A stretch of 64,000 nt of DNA from Hymenopellis radicata (lineage: Eukaryota > Basidiomycota > Agaricomycetes > Agaricales > Physalacriaceae), in assembly GCA_015501595.1 (NCBI GenBank), contig JADNRX010000019.1, positions 1 through 64,000 of the forward strand. The letters run 5' to 3'. The position numbers and the translations under genes were made by a program. The notes beneath the pieces are model-generated. The model saw only the letters and a program-made list of their open reading frames with translations, did no database searches and was not told where the DNA came from. Below, one piece after another: positions 12,444 through 26,987 of the stretch (the first letter of the stretch is position 1; each line of letters begins with the position of its first letter).

Positions 12444-13260
12444 TAGGGTCGTGGAAATAACCTCGGGGGGTGGTAAATAACCGTTATTTACCTACCCTCC
12501 CAGAGGTCCAGGTTATTTACCGGTTAAAAACGGTTATTTACCTGCACGTGATATTTTCACGTGACGACCCCGCGGGGCAGTGCCAGGCAGCAGCCGTCAA
12601 CTGTTTTCAGTCTTTCCCCTCCAGATGTCACACTTTCCTTGGTCCCATCAGAGTCAGATAGATTTTAATGGCAATAGTAACTTTGCTTGCCTCTGAATAT
12701 AGTGCATACTACAGTCATCACCCGGTCCTTTGGACGCCGAAATTTAATTTCGGCTTCCGCCACATATAGAGTGGTTCTTCTACTACACATGTAGTGTAGA
12801 AAATGTTTCTAAGTACTATGAGAATGCTCACAAATATTTTCGTGATTTTAGGCGAAGTGTGGACTGAAGAATTGGGCGATTCGTGGTGTCCAAAGGAGTG
12901 ATGGTTATATAATGAATATTTATGGCCCACTTCTGACAATTATTTCAACTCCATAAAGGTGTCTGACGGCCCCAGGCTTTTTGTCAGAGCATAATAGAAT
13001 CATAAACTATTTTTCCATGTAAAAACATTGCAGATAAGTTCAATGAACCATGTGCTACAAGGGTGTATAAAGGAACGGTAGTGTATAAAGGACCGGGTGA
13101 TGACTGTACCTTTTTCCGTGCGCCACACATCACGTGGATATGTCACGTGCAGGTAAATAACCTACTTCCAACAGACTTAGGTTACAAACCGGTAAATAAC
13201 CGGTAATTTACCGGGAAACAACCTCTTGGTACTCTAACCTAGGTTGTTTCCACTACCCTA
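12444..13260. mobile_element. Non-autonomous hAT element, 817 bp, with perfect 8-bp target duplication
   Basis: Left end TAGGGTCGTGGAAATAACCT (12444-12463). The complement of the right end (13260-13241) is TAGGGTAGTGGAAACAACCT, 18 of 20 identical. Direct repeats CAGCTCAT at 12436-12443 and 13261-13268 are exact. Subterminal AAATAACC/GGTTATTT motifs and CACGTGA pairs occur in mirrored order at both ends. There is no transposase frame. A second element (12712-13106) is nested inside. The right end lies only about 54 bp from the RSA3 stop codon. Confidence 0.92.
12712..13106. mobile_element. TA-flanked MITE nested in the hAT element, 395 bp
   Basis: Perfect inverted ends CAGTCATCACCCGGTCCTTT (12712-12731) and its complement ending at 13106, flanked by TA at 12710-12711 and 13107-13108. 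A TA target and CAGT-like ends suggest a Tc1/mariner-type non-autonomous element. The interior is AT-rich and non-coding, with a GTGTATAAAGGA repeat next to the right end. Insertion into the hAT element shows it arrived later. Confidence 0.85.
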
Positions 13261-13314
13261 CAGCTCATGCTTCACGACGTAGTACTGATTTTAAAGTCAC
13301 TACCAAGAGTAACA

Positions 13315-13901
13315 CTAGCCCAAAACCACCTCCATCTCATCCTTGGAGAAGACTTCTGTTCCCGAAGCCAACGAATGAACCAACATCTCCAATCTCGATT
13401 TGCTCAAATTCGATTCCTACAATCAATCAACGTCAATTCCCTTCTCCAAAAAAACGGTGAAAGCACCTTTCTCAGCTCATCCAGATCTTCACTGAAGCCA
13501 TCGGCCACAGCGGTCATCCAGAACTTGCAGAACTTGACCTCGAGCTCCGCCGCGGAGGCATTAGGCGCTGTCTTTTCTGGTATGAAGGACGGAATCTGCG
13601 CAGGCGGCGGAGAGGGCGAGCGTTGGGGTTGGGTTTTTGCTGTTGTTTTTATAGATGCGGCAGCAGGGATAAATACATCGGAGTCAGAGTCAGAATCAGA
13701 CTCGTCCGACTCTGAGGAGGATTCGGAGGAAGATTCATGATCGGACGGGGCGATTTTGGGTGGTGGTAGAGGTTTGGGCTGCTCGACTTGTGAATCAGAG
13801 TCGGAATCTGATGAGTCGGCTGAAGAAGATGAAGAAGAGGCTGCGCGTCTTTTGCGCTTGCGGTTTCGTCTTTTGGGAGCCGGTGGCTTCGCGGCGGGCA
13901 T
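13315..13901 (-). CDS. RSA3: RSA3, ribosome assembly protein 3
   Basis: Nucleolar factor of late 60S subunit maturation in yeast. Two exons (13901-13467 and 13416-13315, 50-nt intron) give 178 residues. The N-terminal half is a basic KRRNRKRKRR tract followed by long Ser/Asp/Glu runs, as expected for a nucleolar protein. The conserved domain starts at KFCKFWMTAVADGFSEDLDELRK and continues after the intron with ESNLSKSRLEMLVHSLASG, then TEVFSKDEMEVVL. The start is the first Met after the upstream stop. The gene is intact. The neighbouring hAT insertion lies in its 3' flank and could alter its terminator or UTR. Confidence 0.9.
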
Positions 13902-14839
13902 GATGGTGGTACAGGTTCAAGTAATTTTAAGCTTTAGTTGCCGGTTTGGAGACCGGATCTCTTCTCTTCAACGTTTGCTCGCGCGTTTATCAGAACGTTC
14001 TTTGATTTGCGAGATCGACATGGAGTAATACCGTTCAACTCATCTTCCTTTCATGATCACACAGCAAGCAGAACACGAAGATATCTCCACTCTTCAGGTT
14101 CATTGCCCGCTTTATTCACACAGGACAGTCAAGTGCATATATTCTTGCAGAAGAGGTGGGAGGTTCATAATTTCAGCATATGCGAACGATAATAGGCAGA
14201 GTAGGAAAGGCATGATCCTCTTTCTGGCAAGACATTACCTGTTCAAGCTTCACATGAAGTTTGAATGTGAATTCGAGATATGCCGCGACATCGCGTGCCC
14301 CACATGTGTATCCATGTGTTACTCAATTCAGAAGGCTTCAGCATTGTGTTCCATGGGGAACAATGCTCTCAAATTTGTCTTTCATCAACCAACCGTGTGC
14401 TCCTCATTCAATGACACCGAGGCCGGTACTCCTCCTCCGTCACTTCGCCGAATCGCAGGGCCACTTGACCAGACACGAGTCCCAATTTCGTGAGCGCCGA
14501 CTGGAGTTTGAACGCGATGGCCATGAGATAACCGGACGGCGATTGATTTGAATTTATCCGACTTGTTCCCAGAAACGTCCGAGTCATAAATCAAGACTGA
14601 GGTGGAGTGGGTCGCTCCATCTTCAAGAGCACCGGTGCGAATTAATTCCCGAGGTTGTCCAATAAACGTGGCAGGCCAAACGTCGAGTCCAGTGGTAGAT
14701 ATCCTTGTATTAACAAGTCCAGCCTTTTTGTGGGTGGCATTTTGAGTGAGATATATGTACAAAATCCACAATGATTATGAGAAGCGATGAGTCTACAGCA
14801 GTTGCACAATGTGAAGGAATAAAAATGTCATATACAATG
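13902..14839. other. Non-coding interval between RSA3 and the cyclin gene
   Basis: Open frames exist on both strands (for example 14053-14493 plus and 14385-14771 minus), but they show no family motifs, no splice continuation and no codon-like composition. The interval would contain the 5' flank of RSA3 and the 3' flank of the cyclin gene. Confidence 0.5.
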
Positions 14840-15859
14840 TCATGGTGTTCGATCGGGCTCGCCTGGTGGCCGAACGGTGAACGAGTCTTCGGAGGCTATG
14901 CTGCACGAGTCCTCCGATCGTGGCGGTCGAATCGTAGGCTCGTCATCTGTGGTCCAACCCTCTTCTGTCTCCGTCTCGATTTCAGACTCTGAATCGTTGG
15001 TGGAGAAGAGGAGAAGCTGTTTGGCGTAACGCTGCATCTCGTCAGGGTGTATGACGAGGCGGAAGTCGTTGAGAAGAAGGAACTGGAGTTCGAGCTGATT
15101 GAGTTCTGCTTGGGGAAGGCCGCCAACCTGAAGACAAATGGTGAGTGGGGAACGAAGGATGATGGGTCGAGTGGCTCACCTTTGCATACCGTGAGTTTGT
15201 ATAGAAAACGTCGCTGAAAAACTTGCTGGCCACGGTGACACCTGCTATGACCAGGCGATGTATATTGTACGAGTCTATGACAAAGGCTCGCCCGTGAGCT
15301 TGCTCATCCTGTCAAAGTATACGAGCAGCGATAGAAAGACCTCATTGGTCGTCGGACAGTATTTCAGGATGCGGAGGAGGTAAGCTTCGAGCGTAATGGT
15401 GGGGACATTACGCGCATGGAAGGTGAGTGTACTGGAGGGATTGGCGAGAGAGTTGAGAGATGCGGTAGTGAGACCACTGGGATAATGGGGATGAGACGGT
15501 GGCGCCTGAGACGAGTCTTTGAGGGCATCATTGGTAGCTGCAATCTGTGTGAGCAATGAAGCGAGCAGCCTGAGCAGCTCCGTTGACGGGTAGCTATGTA
15601 TATCGACCAACGGTGGCTCTGGTGGTGGTGGCCGCGGCGGCGACGGTGCACGGCGAGATATAGGAGGCGGATGGGGTAAACGGGGTGCGGACGACGACGA
15701 CGGGCCTGCTGCCGACGACGACGACGATGAAGAGGAGGACGTGGTGGACCGCGACGGCGTGTGCCGTCGATGAGGGCGTGATGACGGTGGCGGACGGTGA
15801 ACGTCGGGCGCGGGGTGAACAAGCGCGAGCATTATGGTAGGAAATGAAGAAGTACACAA
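14840..15859 (-). CDS. Pho80-type cyclin, one apparent frameshift
   Basis: Cyclin partner of a Pho85-like kinase (nutrient and phosphate signalling). The first exon encodes a Pro/Ser-rich N-terminus, then PSTELLRLLASLLTQIAATND, FHARNVPTITLEAYLLRILKY, CPTTNEVFLSLLVYFDRMSKL; the continuation is RAFVIDSYNIHRLVIAGVTV, ASKFFSDVFYTNSRYAKV, and after an intron (about 15127-15196) GGLPQAELNQLELQFLLLND. The tail is acidic (ESEIETETEE). These are the conserved cyclin-box blocks of the Pho80 family. Between MSKL and RAFVID (about 15300-15312) the frame shifts by one base in the direction of a missing base. Because all other blocks are intact, an assembly error is at least as likely as a broken gene. Start could be 15859 or the in-frame Met at 15832. 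Confidence 0.85.
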
Positions 15860-17919
15860 AGGGCCTTGTCACACGCGTAACCGGTCACGTTCCTACTCTT
15901 AATAGCTCCGCCTCGAGCTCTCCGAGATGATGTCGTTTACTTGGCACTTCCAGGGATAATGATAGGCTATGAGCCATATATGAAGCCACGAGAGAAGGCC
16001 ACGTACACTCACACGTTGGTCTGGGCACGTTGTTTCCGCACCGGAGGAACAAAGCACCCACAACAGTACATACCGACACGGATCCTTGCCGCCGCCCAAT
16101 TTCAATCACTCTTCCGTCCCGGCACCCTCTTCGGGACCCACATTGCTGGATATTTTTAACAACACTATCCACGTTTGCCTATATTATAACCTGAATGCCG
16201 GTATTATGATAAATTATCCTTGACAGCGTGAAACTGATGCGTCTGCCTCAAAGCTTCTTTGAACACAACTTGAGGCCTTCTCTTCCATTGCAAAGCCTTT
16301 CATATCTTTCCTGCCTATTCTAGGTGAGCTTCCTTTCACGCATTGAACAGACAGGCAGTCGCCGGACCTCTTGAATTATCTATCTTGATCGAGCTTCTAA
16401 CGAGGATTCAAGATGCCTGTGATGGAGAGTGTCATCGGTGTGATAGGACTTAACAAAGGTCAAGCCTGAACGGAACCGCCTTCAACAGGGTATATTACTG
16501 GTCCTCGTTATAGGTGCGCTTCTCTCATGGAAGGGAAAATCGGTGGGATGGTTCCATCGGTCCGAATGTTAATGGAAAAAGACTTTCGCTTATAGACGTT
16601 TAACGCGTGCTATAATTGAACTACAAGAAGGAACCTTGAATACAGCACGGACAATGTTGCATGCATCCGCCGGACCCTCCGTACTACTGTAGCGCCGAGC
16701 GGTCAACGACGTAGGAAGCGCAGCAGCCTGGTAGGAGCGGGAACTTTCGACATGCGCAGATACGACGACTTTGCCACGAAGTCGTCCGGACGGCCTGCCC
16801 AGTGATCGTACTCATTATAAGCGACACGATCCCCACATCCACACTCCGGTGGGCAACACTTCAACTGATCTTCCTCCAGCTCCAGCCGCCGATACATACC
16901 ATCGAAGAAGTGAAGAGCTTGCGAACATGTCGCACTTTGGCAAAGTCGTGTCAAGGCGCATCAAACTGTTTGGGTAGCTCGTGACGGATTTGGATCCCAA
17001 ATACGATGCCCGATCTCGTCGCGCGAGGTGAGTTGAAGGAGGATGTGACACAAGGATTGGAGTACGCTGGAGAGGCGATTTTGGCGGTTCAGCTGGGTAA
17101 GAACAAGGCGAAAAGTGTGGTTGTGCCACTGTGGTTGCTGAAGAGTAAGGGTTCGTCCTAACAGTCTGTTAGTTGATCTGTATTATGCGCTTATTCTATG
17201 CCCAACGTCCAACTTTGATTCTTCTACTCACCTGGGAGTAAAAGGGACTGGCGCTTCAAAACAAACGATACATTTGATCGTGTACTGCCATCCGGCCTGA
17301 CAGGGTCGACTGACATCAACTTTATGTTCACCTACTTCTCACTCCCAACTCCAAACCAACTCGTTCTTGGTCAAAGCCGAGGCCAAAGACATGAAATGTC
17401 GCGTCGAAAGAGCTTCTCCGGATCGTATGCAGTCCCGTAAGCATCGTAGAGGAGCGTCGGAAGAGGCCACCGAAACCCTGGACGAAGACAAGAAAAAACT
17501 GAAGCTTCTGAAGAACGTACGTTCTGCCACCTAAATGTTTTTGGTGTCTCATGACACATTGAATACAGCCTAAAATCGAGAAGAGCGACGCCGCCAACGG
17601 CGTTATCAGACTAGATGAAGACACGCTTGTTGCGCGTCTCAAGCCTATCGGATGGACTTATATCCAGTACCACTGGACCAGGCCGATGCTAGTGTGCCAG
17701 GCAGTCGTGTCTTCTTCTCACGTCACGCTGCAAAGCGTACTGCAGGATTCCAGTGAACCATGCCGTCGAACAGCGGGGAGCGAGAGGTGTGAGATGCTGC
17801 CAGATAGTTCAAGTAAGATGCTTCGAATGAAAGTACCTGAAATCGGAAACAAAATATCTCGCGCCAACGATGGGAGAACAACCAGAGTCCCACACGAGTA
17901 CTCCTTCTAACGGCCTTGT
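15860..17919. other. Gene-poor region with unassigned coding-like fragments
   Basis: No complete gene could be built. On the plus strand, coding-like pieces occur around 16930-17155 (MSHFGKVVSRRIKLF, then in another frame ELKEDVTQGLEYAGEAILAV), 17340-17530 (Lys-rich, ETLDEDKKKLKLLKN) and 17570-17700 (RLDEDTLVARLKPIGWTYIQ). Several GT/AG pairs could join them, but stops intervene. They may be remnants of one degraded gene. No family recognised. Confidence 0.35.
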
Positions 17920-17924
17920 CAGAA

Positions 17925-18205
17925 ACATAATTTGGTAGGAGATATAATGTACATTCGGGCAACGTCGTCTCCTCGAGCAACCCACATTCCCTTCAAAGCT
18001 TCATGGCGGCCCTCATCTTCCAAAGCTGAGGTCGTGCTGTGAAACTCCGCTGGCATTCGCAGCCACACCTCTGAACAAGTCGTCCCCCAATGGCATCTGG
18101 TAGGACGTTTCCGAGTCGTCGAATGTAGAAACGTCAAACATCGCACGACGGAATGTTTGCCGATATCAGTTCGCCGAGAAGGTAATTGGTGAAAATAGTT
18201 CGTCA
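17925..18205 (-). pseudogene. Relic of the 3' end of the P-loop NTPase gene
   Basis: Read on the minus strand, this stretch matches the last 250 bases of the NTPase gene at 54300-57211: QLPSRRTDIGK, then FDVS, QMP, DDLFR, VAANASGVS in the same order (compare 56955-57180). A piece of about 70 bases present there is missing here, and the frame is broken. It continues, in mirrored orientation, the order of the palindrome (SH3 gene then NTPase), so it probably marks the original extent of the left arm. Confidence 0.75.
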
Positions 18206-18342
18206 CTGAAGACTAGAAAGACGTTAGTAATATTGAAGGAGGTGTGAGCATGAAGGGACGAACACGTCTCATAGAAGCACTGGAACGAGAGTCGGTGTTC
18301 GACTAGGGGCGAACATGAGCTGTAAACATGGCGACATAGAAT

Positions 18343-19374
18343 CGTTGGACTCGGAAACATCCAGTTGCCCAGCGCGTTGGGGGGTATCTGGGGATCGGGG
18401 ACTGTCCTTGGGGGTTATCGTGCTGGTAGAGGCCTCTCGTTCACGCTTTCGCGAGTAGAATCTGGAAGAAGATATGTCGAGGTCAAGAAATATTCCATAG
18501 ACAGTGAATAATGCTGACCGTGTAACACACGCGAGGAAGGAAACCAATTTCACGCCAGATACAATCGTGACAATACTGTAGCTCTCTGAACTCTGCCTTG
18601 CCTTCAAAATCGTATAGCGCCCCCGCTGGTCTGTGTGAGGGGTCCTTATCATTATCGATAGCCTCCGAGCCGGAACCGTTCAAGATGCTCTATCCAGGCA
18701 GTCGAGATTGATGCCAGCGTCAAACTCGGATTGAGCGCGAAGAACGGTGGAATTGCATGGCGACTTGGATGCACGCGGCAGCGTTGCCACTGACGTTCTT
18801 CAAGCTCTTCGCCGCAGTGAGTAGATGTTTGCCGTCGTTGTGATGATCGTCAGGAGGAAGATGATCGGCGCGCCTTTTCTTTTCTTGTTGTGATCGAAGG
18901 CTTTCCTCCTGCCTTGATGCAGTCCTCCCTCTCTCGCTGGCGGCGCCGTGTCTAGGCAGTGTCCGGCTCCTGTTCGTCGCTTTCGACACAGCCCATTCGG
19001 TGCTTTCAAGTTCGAGCGGCCGGTCTGGAGTGACAGAGCACACTCTGAATTTGGAAAGAAACGCTTCAATGATCTGACTCAGTAAGTAAAGCACGCTGCC
19101 TTGCCTTGTCTTCAAATTTGTTGACGCAAAATCTCCATGACTAGGACTCGAGCCGGTGAACTAGGCTGTTCCTCTTTTCATTGAACAATTACGCCCTCGG
19201 CAGACTCTCCAGCATGGCTCCACAAAGCGAATGCTAATCAAGCGAAGGGCAGTCCACTCAAAGGTTCCTGGCAGAAGGGCGTGGGCTGATTTGAGTCAAC
19301 GCAATCGACGCGACACCAGCCTAACTGCTTCCCGTCTCAACGGACACTCTCGTGGTGTTAGATCAATGTGTATA
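18343..19374 (-). pseudogene. SH3-domain gene, left-arm copy, SH3 core deleted
   Basis: Inverted copy of 52145-53175. It retains an IIEAFLS start region, ELEST-AVSKAT, a basic QQEKKRRADHLPPDDHH stretch, then GALYDFEGKAEFREL (start of SH3), directly followed by IGFLPRVCYT (end of SH3). About 65 bases encoding the middle of the SH3 domain are missing compared with the right copy. Downstream SSRFYSRKRERE and SPRSPDTP are conserved. The domain cannot fold as SH3, so this copy is presumed inactive. Confidence 0.6.
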
Positions 19375-19806
19375 TAGAGTGTACTACGAAGTAACCACTG
19401 GCGCTGGTTACACACTGGTGACGCCCTCAATGGCAGTGGTGACGGTTTGGTTTCGATACCTGAAATGGTCTTTGTCTACCCCGATGAGGCAAGTGGTCTG
19501 CAACGAGGCAAAGCCACCTCGATCACCATCGCCGGCCCGACTTGCTTTTCAACCATCAACTTGCCAGAGGACCCCATACCACTGCTCAATCTACTCTGTC
19601 GTGCCCTCGCTAGTCTCAATGTTTTTGATATGCAAATATGACTTCTTCTCTTCTCCATCGCGACCAAGTTGAAGTTTGACCTCAAGATCGCGCGCGTTTA
19701 GCAGCCATTGTCCAGCTCGATCGCGTACCCCTGCTTATCTATTTCGTGCGTCCACAATCCACTTTCATTGTTCTCTCTGACTTAAACTCCCGTTTAATAG
19801 GACGCC
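19375..19806 (+). other. Unassigned coding-like stretch at the left junction of the arm-specific insertion
   Basis: A plus-strand frame at 19447-19641 (VFVYPDEASGLQRGKA, later DPIPLLNLLCRALASL) reads like part of a real protein but is short, without a clear start or splice continuation. No family recognised. It is the first sequence of the left arm that has no counterpart in the right arm. Confidence 0.35.
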
Positions 19807-22800
19807 ATGTCAGGACCATTCTCAACGAGATCGCCTTCGCTGTCGCGCCTCCCTCACTCATTGCTCTCGACGCGTTCAATTTCACTTGCCCATTCAAACA
19901 TTGATCCAGTCGGGCGCGTTATTAAACGACAAATCATGGACGACGCTGAATTGCTTCGACCTCATCACCCAGTCGAGGCCGCGACGGACTGGTTCAACAA
20001 CGAATTCGACTACTCAAACATTGATTTTAATGACGTATCCTTGGACAACCTCCCTCCATTACCAGCCGCACTTCGAAACCTGTACTCGCTTGATGAGCAA
20101 GAAGATGTGCCAGGTCCTTTGGCGTTTGGCGAAGCTACACTGTCCACCGCCTCGGCCATTCTGCCCGATATCCGACCACTGCTTCAAACATCATCACCTT
20201 CCCAGCCGATTTCTTCCCCCACCACTCTTGTACCTCTATCACTTCTCGAACGTGAGACGCACGAGACACGCCAAAGAATGGAGAAACAATGGATGGAAGG
20301 CAAGGCGACGGTGGACTCATATCAGCGCCACTTCAACAACTATGACAGCTACATCGCTCGTCTCAATCAAGAAAACCTCAATCGACCAGATTGGGTACTT
20401 GTGACCGCCCACCCCATAACTCGAACGAAGGTAGCGAAGTTTTTGGAGTATGAAACAGCACGTACCAAGGTTAGTGAGCTGTGAACTTCCAGAACACGTC
20501 TTAGATGCATTCAACAGCGTACTCGCGCCGGCGAAGTCATCGCAAACTCGTCGCTCGGAGCCGAATCCATCAAGCAGGCTATTAGTGCCTTGGAATATGC
20601 TCGGAAGAATCATGTTCACGAGGACGCATATCGCCAGTGTCCCGAATCACAACTCAAGCTTCGAGAGGATCCCCGTATTCAGACATTTCAGAAGGCGGCT
20701 CTCGCAAATGAGGCAAATAGGCGGTCGAAGGGACACGTACTCAAGGCTCAAGGCACAGCAAATCGTAAGTATTGATTTGGTTAATGTCTTCCCACTTACT
20801 GATTCAGATTTCTTCGACAGACACGTACAAACCCTCGGATATTGCCAACGTCTCGCGTACAGCCTTACAGGCATCGGAGCAACCCCAGACTGCAACTCCG
20901 ATTCAGATCTGGCGCAACCTCCGTGATCGAACTATGTTTCTGTTCTCGACAAGCCTTGCACTTCGCGGGGACTCAACAAGGAATTCGTTACTGTCTGATC
21001 TCGGCATTCGGGAACTCCCAATGCTTGATGTCGCGGGTGATGCTGTTCTCAAGGTAAGTCTGGTTTGTATTGCTTGACTTCTCTGACAATAAATACAGGC
21101 AATGACACTCCTTCGCGACAAGAGCAAAACCAACGTAACAGCTGAGAATGAGGTACATGGCGCCATTCGTCATAAGGACGTTGACGTCTGCCCCGTCGGC
21201 TCATTGGCATTCTACCTCTGGGCAGAATATGATGTACTGGTCCGCGCGAAAAAGAAGACGCTGCCAGTGTTCGTTCCGGACTTCTCTGATCCTCAGGGAG
21301 GGAGTATGGGTATCGTTCTTGGTACAGCATTCATCTCTTTCCGGCAGGACTTAATGATGATGGTCAGCCCATGGGGTACGACAGTACGTAGTTTTTTTTG
21401 CTCTGGATATCCGGATACTAACTTCAGCTTTCAGATCATCGTGATCGTGTCAAAGCGCTGCACCTCTCCAATAATATTCACATCTCGAACGTCACTCACG
21501 GTGGAAGACGTTTCAATCCGACGAACCTTGGCAATCATGGTCTGGGAACAAAGATGCTGGATCGATTGGACGTTGGTCTGCTGGTCTTGGTTCTTTACAG
21601 GTTTACAATGGTGCACTGCCGCGTAAGGCCATGCTTGCTGCTGCTTCCTTTAATCATCGCAAACCGGAACTTTACTGTCTCCCGCGAGAAAAACTAGGTA
21701 TGTTTCTTTTGTCGTTGCGACAAGATTGAGTCTAAGATTATGCAGAACCTCCTCCAGAGCTGATAAAGAATGCTTTTCCCTGGATCGAACAAGAGCGAGC
21801 TGCATTAGCAGCAAGAAGGAAGAGTGTGGGTCGTCTTGCGAATGATCCCGCCCTAGATGGATTTCTTGATCTCTTACTCGAACTCCGTCGCGTTCTTCTG
21901 CAAGATGGTGCTGTTCTATACTCACAGTTTCCTGGTGCACCCTTGTTTACCCACTTCCCATTCAACACCGTAGTCTTCCGTCAGTTCGCCGCATCAAGTC
22001 AGGATATTCTCACACAGGCAGAAGCAGAAGCCAAACTCCAACTCTCTCAGATGCCTGAGACGTACGCCAGTCTTGTTCGGAACTCCCTCGTTTCAAATGA
22101 GATCGAGGCCCGGAAGCTCCAAGCCGAGATTCAGAGGCAAGGGGATCGTGTTGAGGAAACCCTAGCCTCTCTAAATCACGATACTCGGCCTTCTAAGCGT
22201 CATAAAGGTAAGCCCTCATAGCAGTTTTCATTATACAGATCATGATTCTATCCCTTTAGTAGTGGCACCAGTTGGATCGACACGTTCGTGCACCGTTGTG
22301 CCAACCACCCCGAGTCGCTCGTCGACAGCGCATCCATCTTCGCCTCCTCCCATAATCTCCTCTCCTCCGCTTCCACTTGCATCGCCGTCTGAAACAGTTC
22401 CACAACCAAATCCCCTTGTTCCTGCTGTCGAAGATACATCATTCACCAGCACCAGTGGTGCACGATTTCTGTTATCGGTCTTCCCTCTTTCTGGTGTACC
22501 TGCACTACGACAGCAGCAATTGACCGGCATTGATGAACTAGTGAAGAAGTTCAGTGCCGAGACTCTTCACCATCATTCTTTTGCCTGGGACATGGCGAGA
22601 AAGGACTGGTTAGTGGAGTATTCCTTTTATGTTCGTAAATCCGGCTCCGCGTCCGTTGACGATGTCTGGCGCGAACACATGTTCGGCATGTGTGGTCAGC
22701 TTTCGATCCAGCAGATTTCTGTGCAGTGGGGTACTCGATGGCGGCGGAATAATGATGGCCTCAAGAGCGAACAGTCGCGTCGCAAGAAGATCACTGATAC

Positions 22801-23032
22801 CATTTCGGCGCTTATCAACATGAAGCGCTGGTCGGATGACAAGGCTGTCAAGTTCATAGAGGATGCTTTCACCCGATCGCATGGCTCAGCTCCCACCTCT
22901 GCACGCGCCGTGCATGACTGGATGATCAAGAAGAAGGAAAAGGTGACGCACCAACGGCTTGTCCTTGCAAGCGCTGGGCTGTCAGACGACCAGATTGCGA
23001 AGGTGACGGGGAAGGTGTCGCCGCGGAAATGA
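19807..23032 (+). mobile_element. Crypton-like element: tyrosine recombinase (Ndc10-type) plus GCR1_C DNA-binding domain
   Basis: Multi-exon gene: 19807-20469, about 20518-20765, 20821-21054, 21100 onward to about 22208, then 22260-23032. Conserved pieces in order: acidic N-terminus; REDPRIQTFQKAALANEANR; IWRNLRDRTMFLFSTSLALR; GAIRHKDVDVCPVGSLAFYL (Ndc10 domain hallmark); YGYRSWYSIHLFP; RVKALHLSNNIHISNVTHGG followed by RR (recombinase core region); YNGALPRKAMLAAASFNHRK; LEPPPELIKNAFPWIE; a helical linker; and a C-terminal QWGTRWRRN with SRRKKI, matching the GCR1_C family fused to YR cores in Cryptons. At least two one-base shifts occur (near 21296-21305 in a G run and near 21600). Cryptons lack terminal inverted repeats, so the element ends cannot be set by eye; coordinates are those of the gene. 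Confidence 0.78.
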
Positions 23033-25423
<2,391 letters not shown>

Positions 25424-26987
25424 CTAGTTACTTCTGGCTTTCCCTTTCCCCTTCCGCGAGTGCTTCCTCTTCGCCTGTTTTTCCTTCTGCATAGTATCGA
25501 ACAGTTGCAGATCCTTGAGGAGGTTTTCCTTGCCGTGCTTGCCGTGATCTCTGAACATAGTGTTGAACTCGAATTCGTCGGCGCTGCAGCGTTCTACAAG
25601 TTGGAGTCCTTTCTTGGCGGCCCGGATTGACTGCATCCCGATGTTAATGGCAAGAGCAATCTGTGATTGGCAGAATCGTCTACCATCCTGAATTTCATCC
25701 CGTTAGTTGAGAATATAAGCCTCGAGTGTCACAAGGAACTCACTATGCCGACCGTTGAGTAGAACTCGACCAGTTCTGCAATGCTGTGCCAGTTCGCGAT
25801 AATGTCCTCGTCGTTGTCTAGGACCTTGTGTTTGATATGAAGAAGCGTCTGATAGTCAAGCGCGTAGTGGGAGGAAAGGATGTGGTTTCGAATAATTTCC
25901 CAGTCCGGACGAGGACCATTGCTTGGCGGCATTGGCGGCGCGAGTAGTAGAGCGGGCGAAACAGCAAGGGGCAGTGGTGCTGCAACCTGAACTGGACTGA
26001 GTCAATGGTATCAAGACAGATACGTGTAACTTACCGTGTCGATGTATATCTTTAAGCCTTTCGTTAGGTTCACCTGAATAGTACCGACGGCGAATGTGGA
26101 AATTCCATCTTCGCCAGGATGAGCACGAAAGAGCTGTCGAATCATGCCGGCGTAGAGATGATGGAGTCCCATCTCCAAATCTGGGCCTACAACGTCGTCC
26201 ATACCAACAGAGATTTCGCCTTGAAGATTGAGTATATGAGAAAAGCAGCGCCGCTGAAGAAAATATAGAACTTACTCAACAGTGTATGACCAAACGGAGG
26301 ACACAGAAGCGCATTACCGAGCGCCTGGAAGACGTCTTGTGGATCAAAGCAAATGACGCGCACGCCGTGCTTCCACTGCCCGCCGGCAATCGGGAGCTCC
26401 CAATCGGAGCAGAGAGAAGGACATTATCGCCAGTCCTATCTTCCACCTCCACCGTCACAGCGTGAAACCCGAGCGTAGTTTGCCCACCGCCACTGGCTGC
26501 GTGAACATACGGCGCCACGGCCGTCAAGTTGACAGCAGAGCCTGAAGGAGCGGGGAGACCTTCAGCTGAGAGCGTGACCTGTGAAAAATATCAGAACACG
26601 GATTAAATTTGAGTGGTAGAACATACACTCTGCGCATCGTCCGCATTCACACTGTTGAGGTACAGGGGAATAATATTCTCGGGAGCTTCCGCGCTGGTTG
26701 AGAAGAGGTTGTTCGGGTCGAGAAGAGCCGCGGTGAGCTCTTTGCGAGTCGCTGACTTGTACGTGAGCCGGACAGGCTTTCCAGAGTCGTCAGTGTGCGG
26801 CCAGCTGTTCCGTTGATGCAAGACGAGCTGGAGAAGATTCTGTTTGCAAAGGTCACTGAAAGTTCGGTTAATAAGACACGCGATGAATATACGGAGTCTG
26901 AACTCACCGCAGCTCAGAGATATCATAGAATCTCGGCGGGTAGTATCCCGTAGGCGTAGCAAGTCGCGAGGTGTGAATGGGAGTCAT
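25424..26987 (-). CDS. Uncharacterised conserved-looking protein, one apparent homopolymer frameshift
   Basis: No known family recognised. A multi-exon gene reads well from MTPIHTSRLATPTGYYPPRF (start 26987) through DLCKQNLLQLVLHQRNSW, GKPVRLTYKSATRKELTAAL, an exon with VTLSAEGLPAPSGSAVNLTA, WKHGVRVICFDPQDVFQALG, GMDDVVGPDLEMGLHHLYAG, VAAPLPLAVSPALLLAPPMP, PDWEIIRNHILSSHYALDYQ and a C-terminus rich in Lys/Arg (KEKQAKRKHSRKGKGKAR) that could be a nuclear localisation signal. Introns are short with good GT/AG ends. Between NVLLSAPIG and ELPIAGGQWKHG the frame is off by one; adding one G to a GGG run (complement of 26399-26401) would restore it. It is the only apparently complete gene of the left-arm-specific segment besides the Crypton. 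Confidence 0.6.

Noticed and set aside
13756..14028. Plus-strand frame opposite RSA3
   Set aside because: Shadow of the Ser/Asp-rich RSA3 coding strand; no start context or family motif.
14385..14771. 128-residue minus-strand frame
   Set aside because: No domain, no splice continuation, composition like surrounding non-coding DNA.
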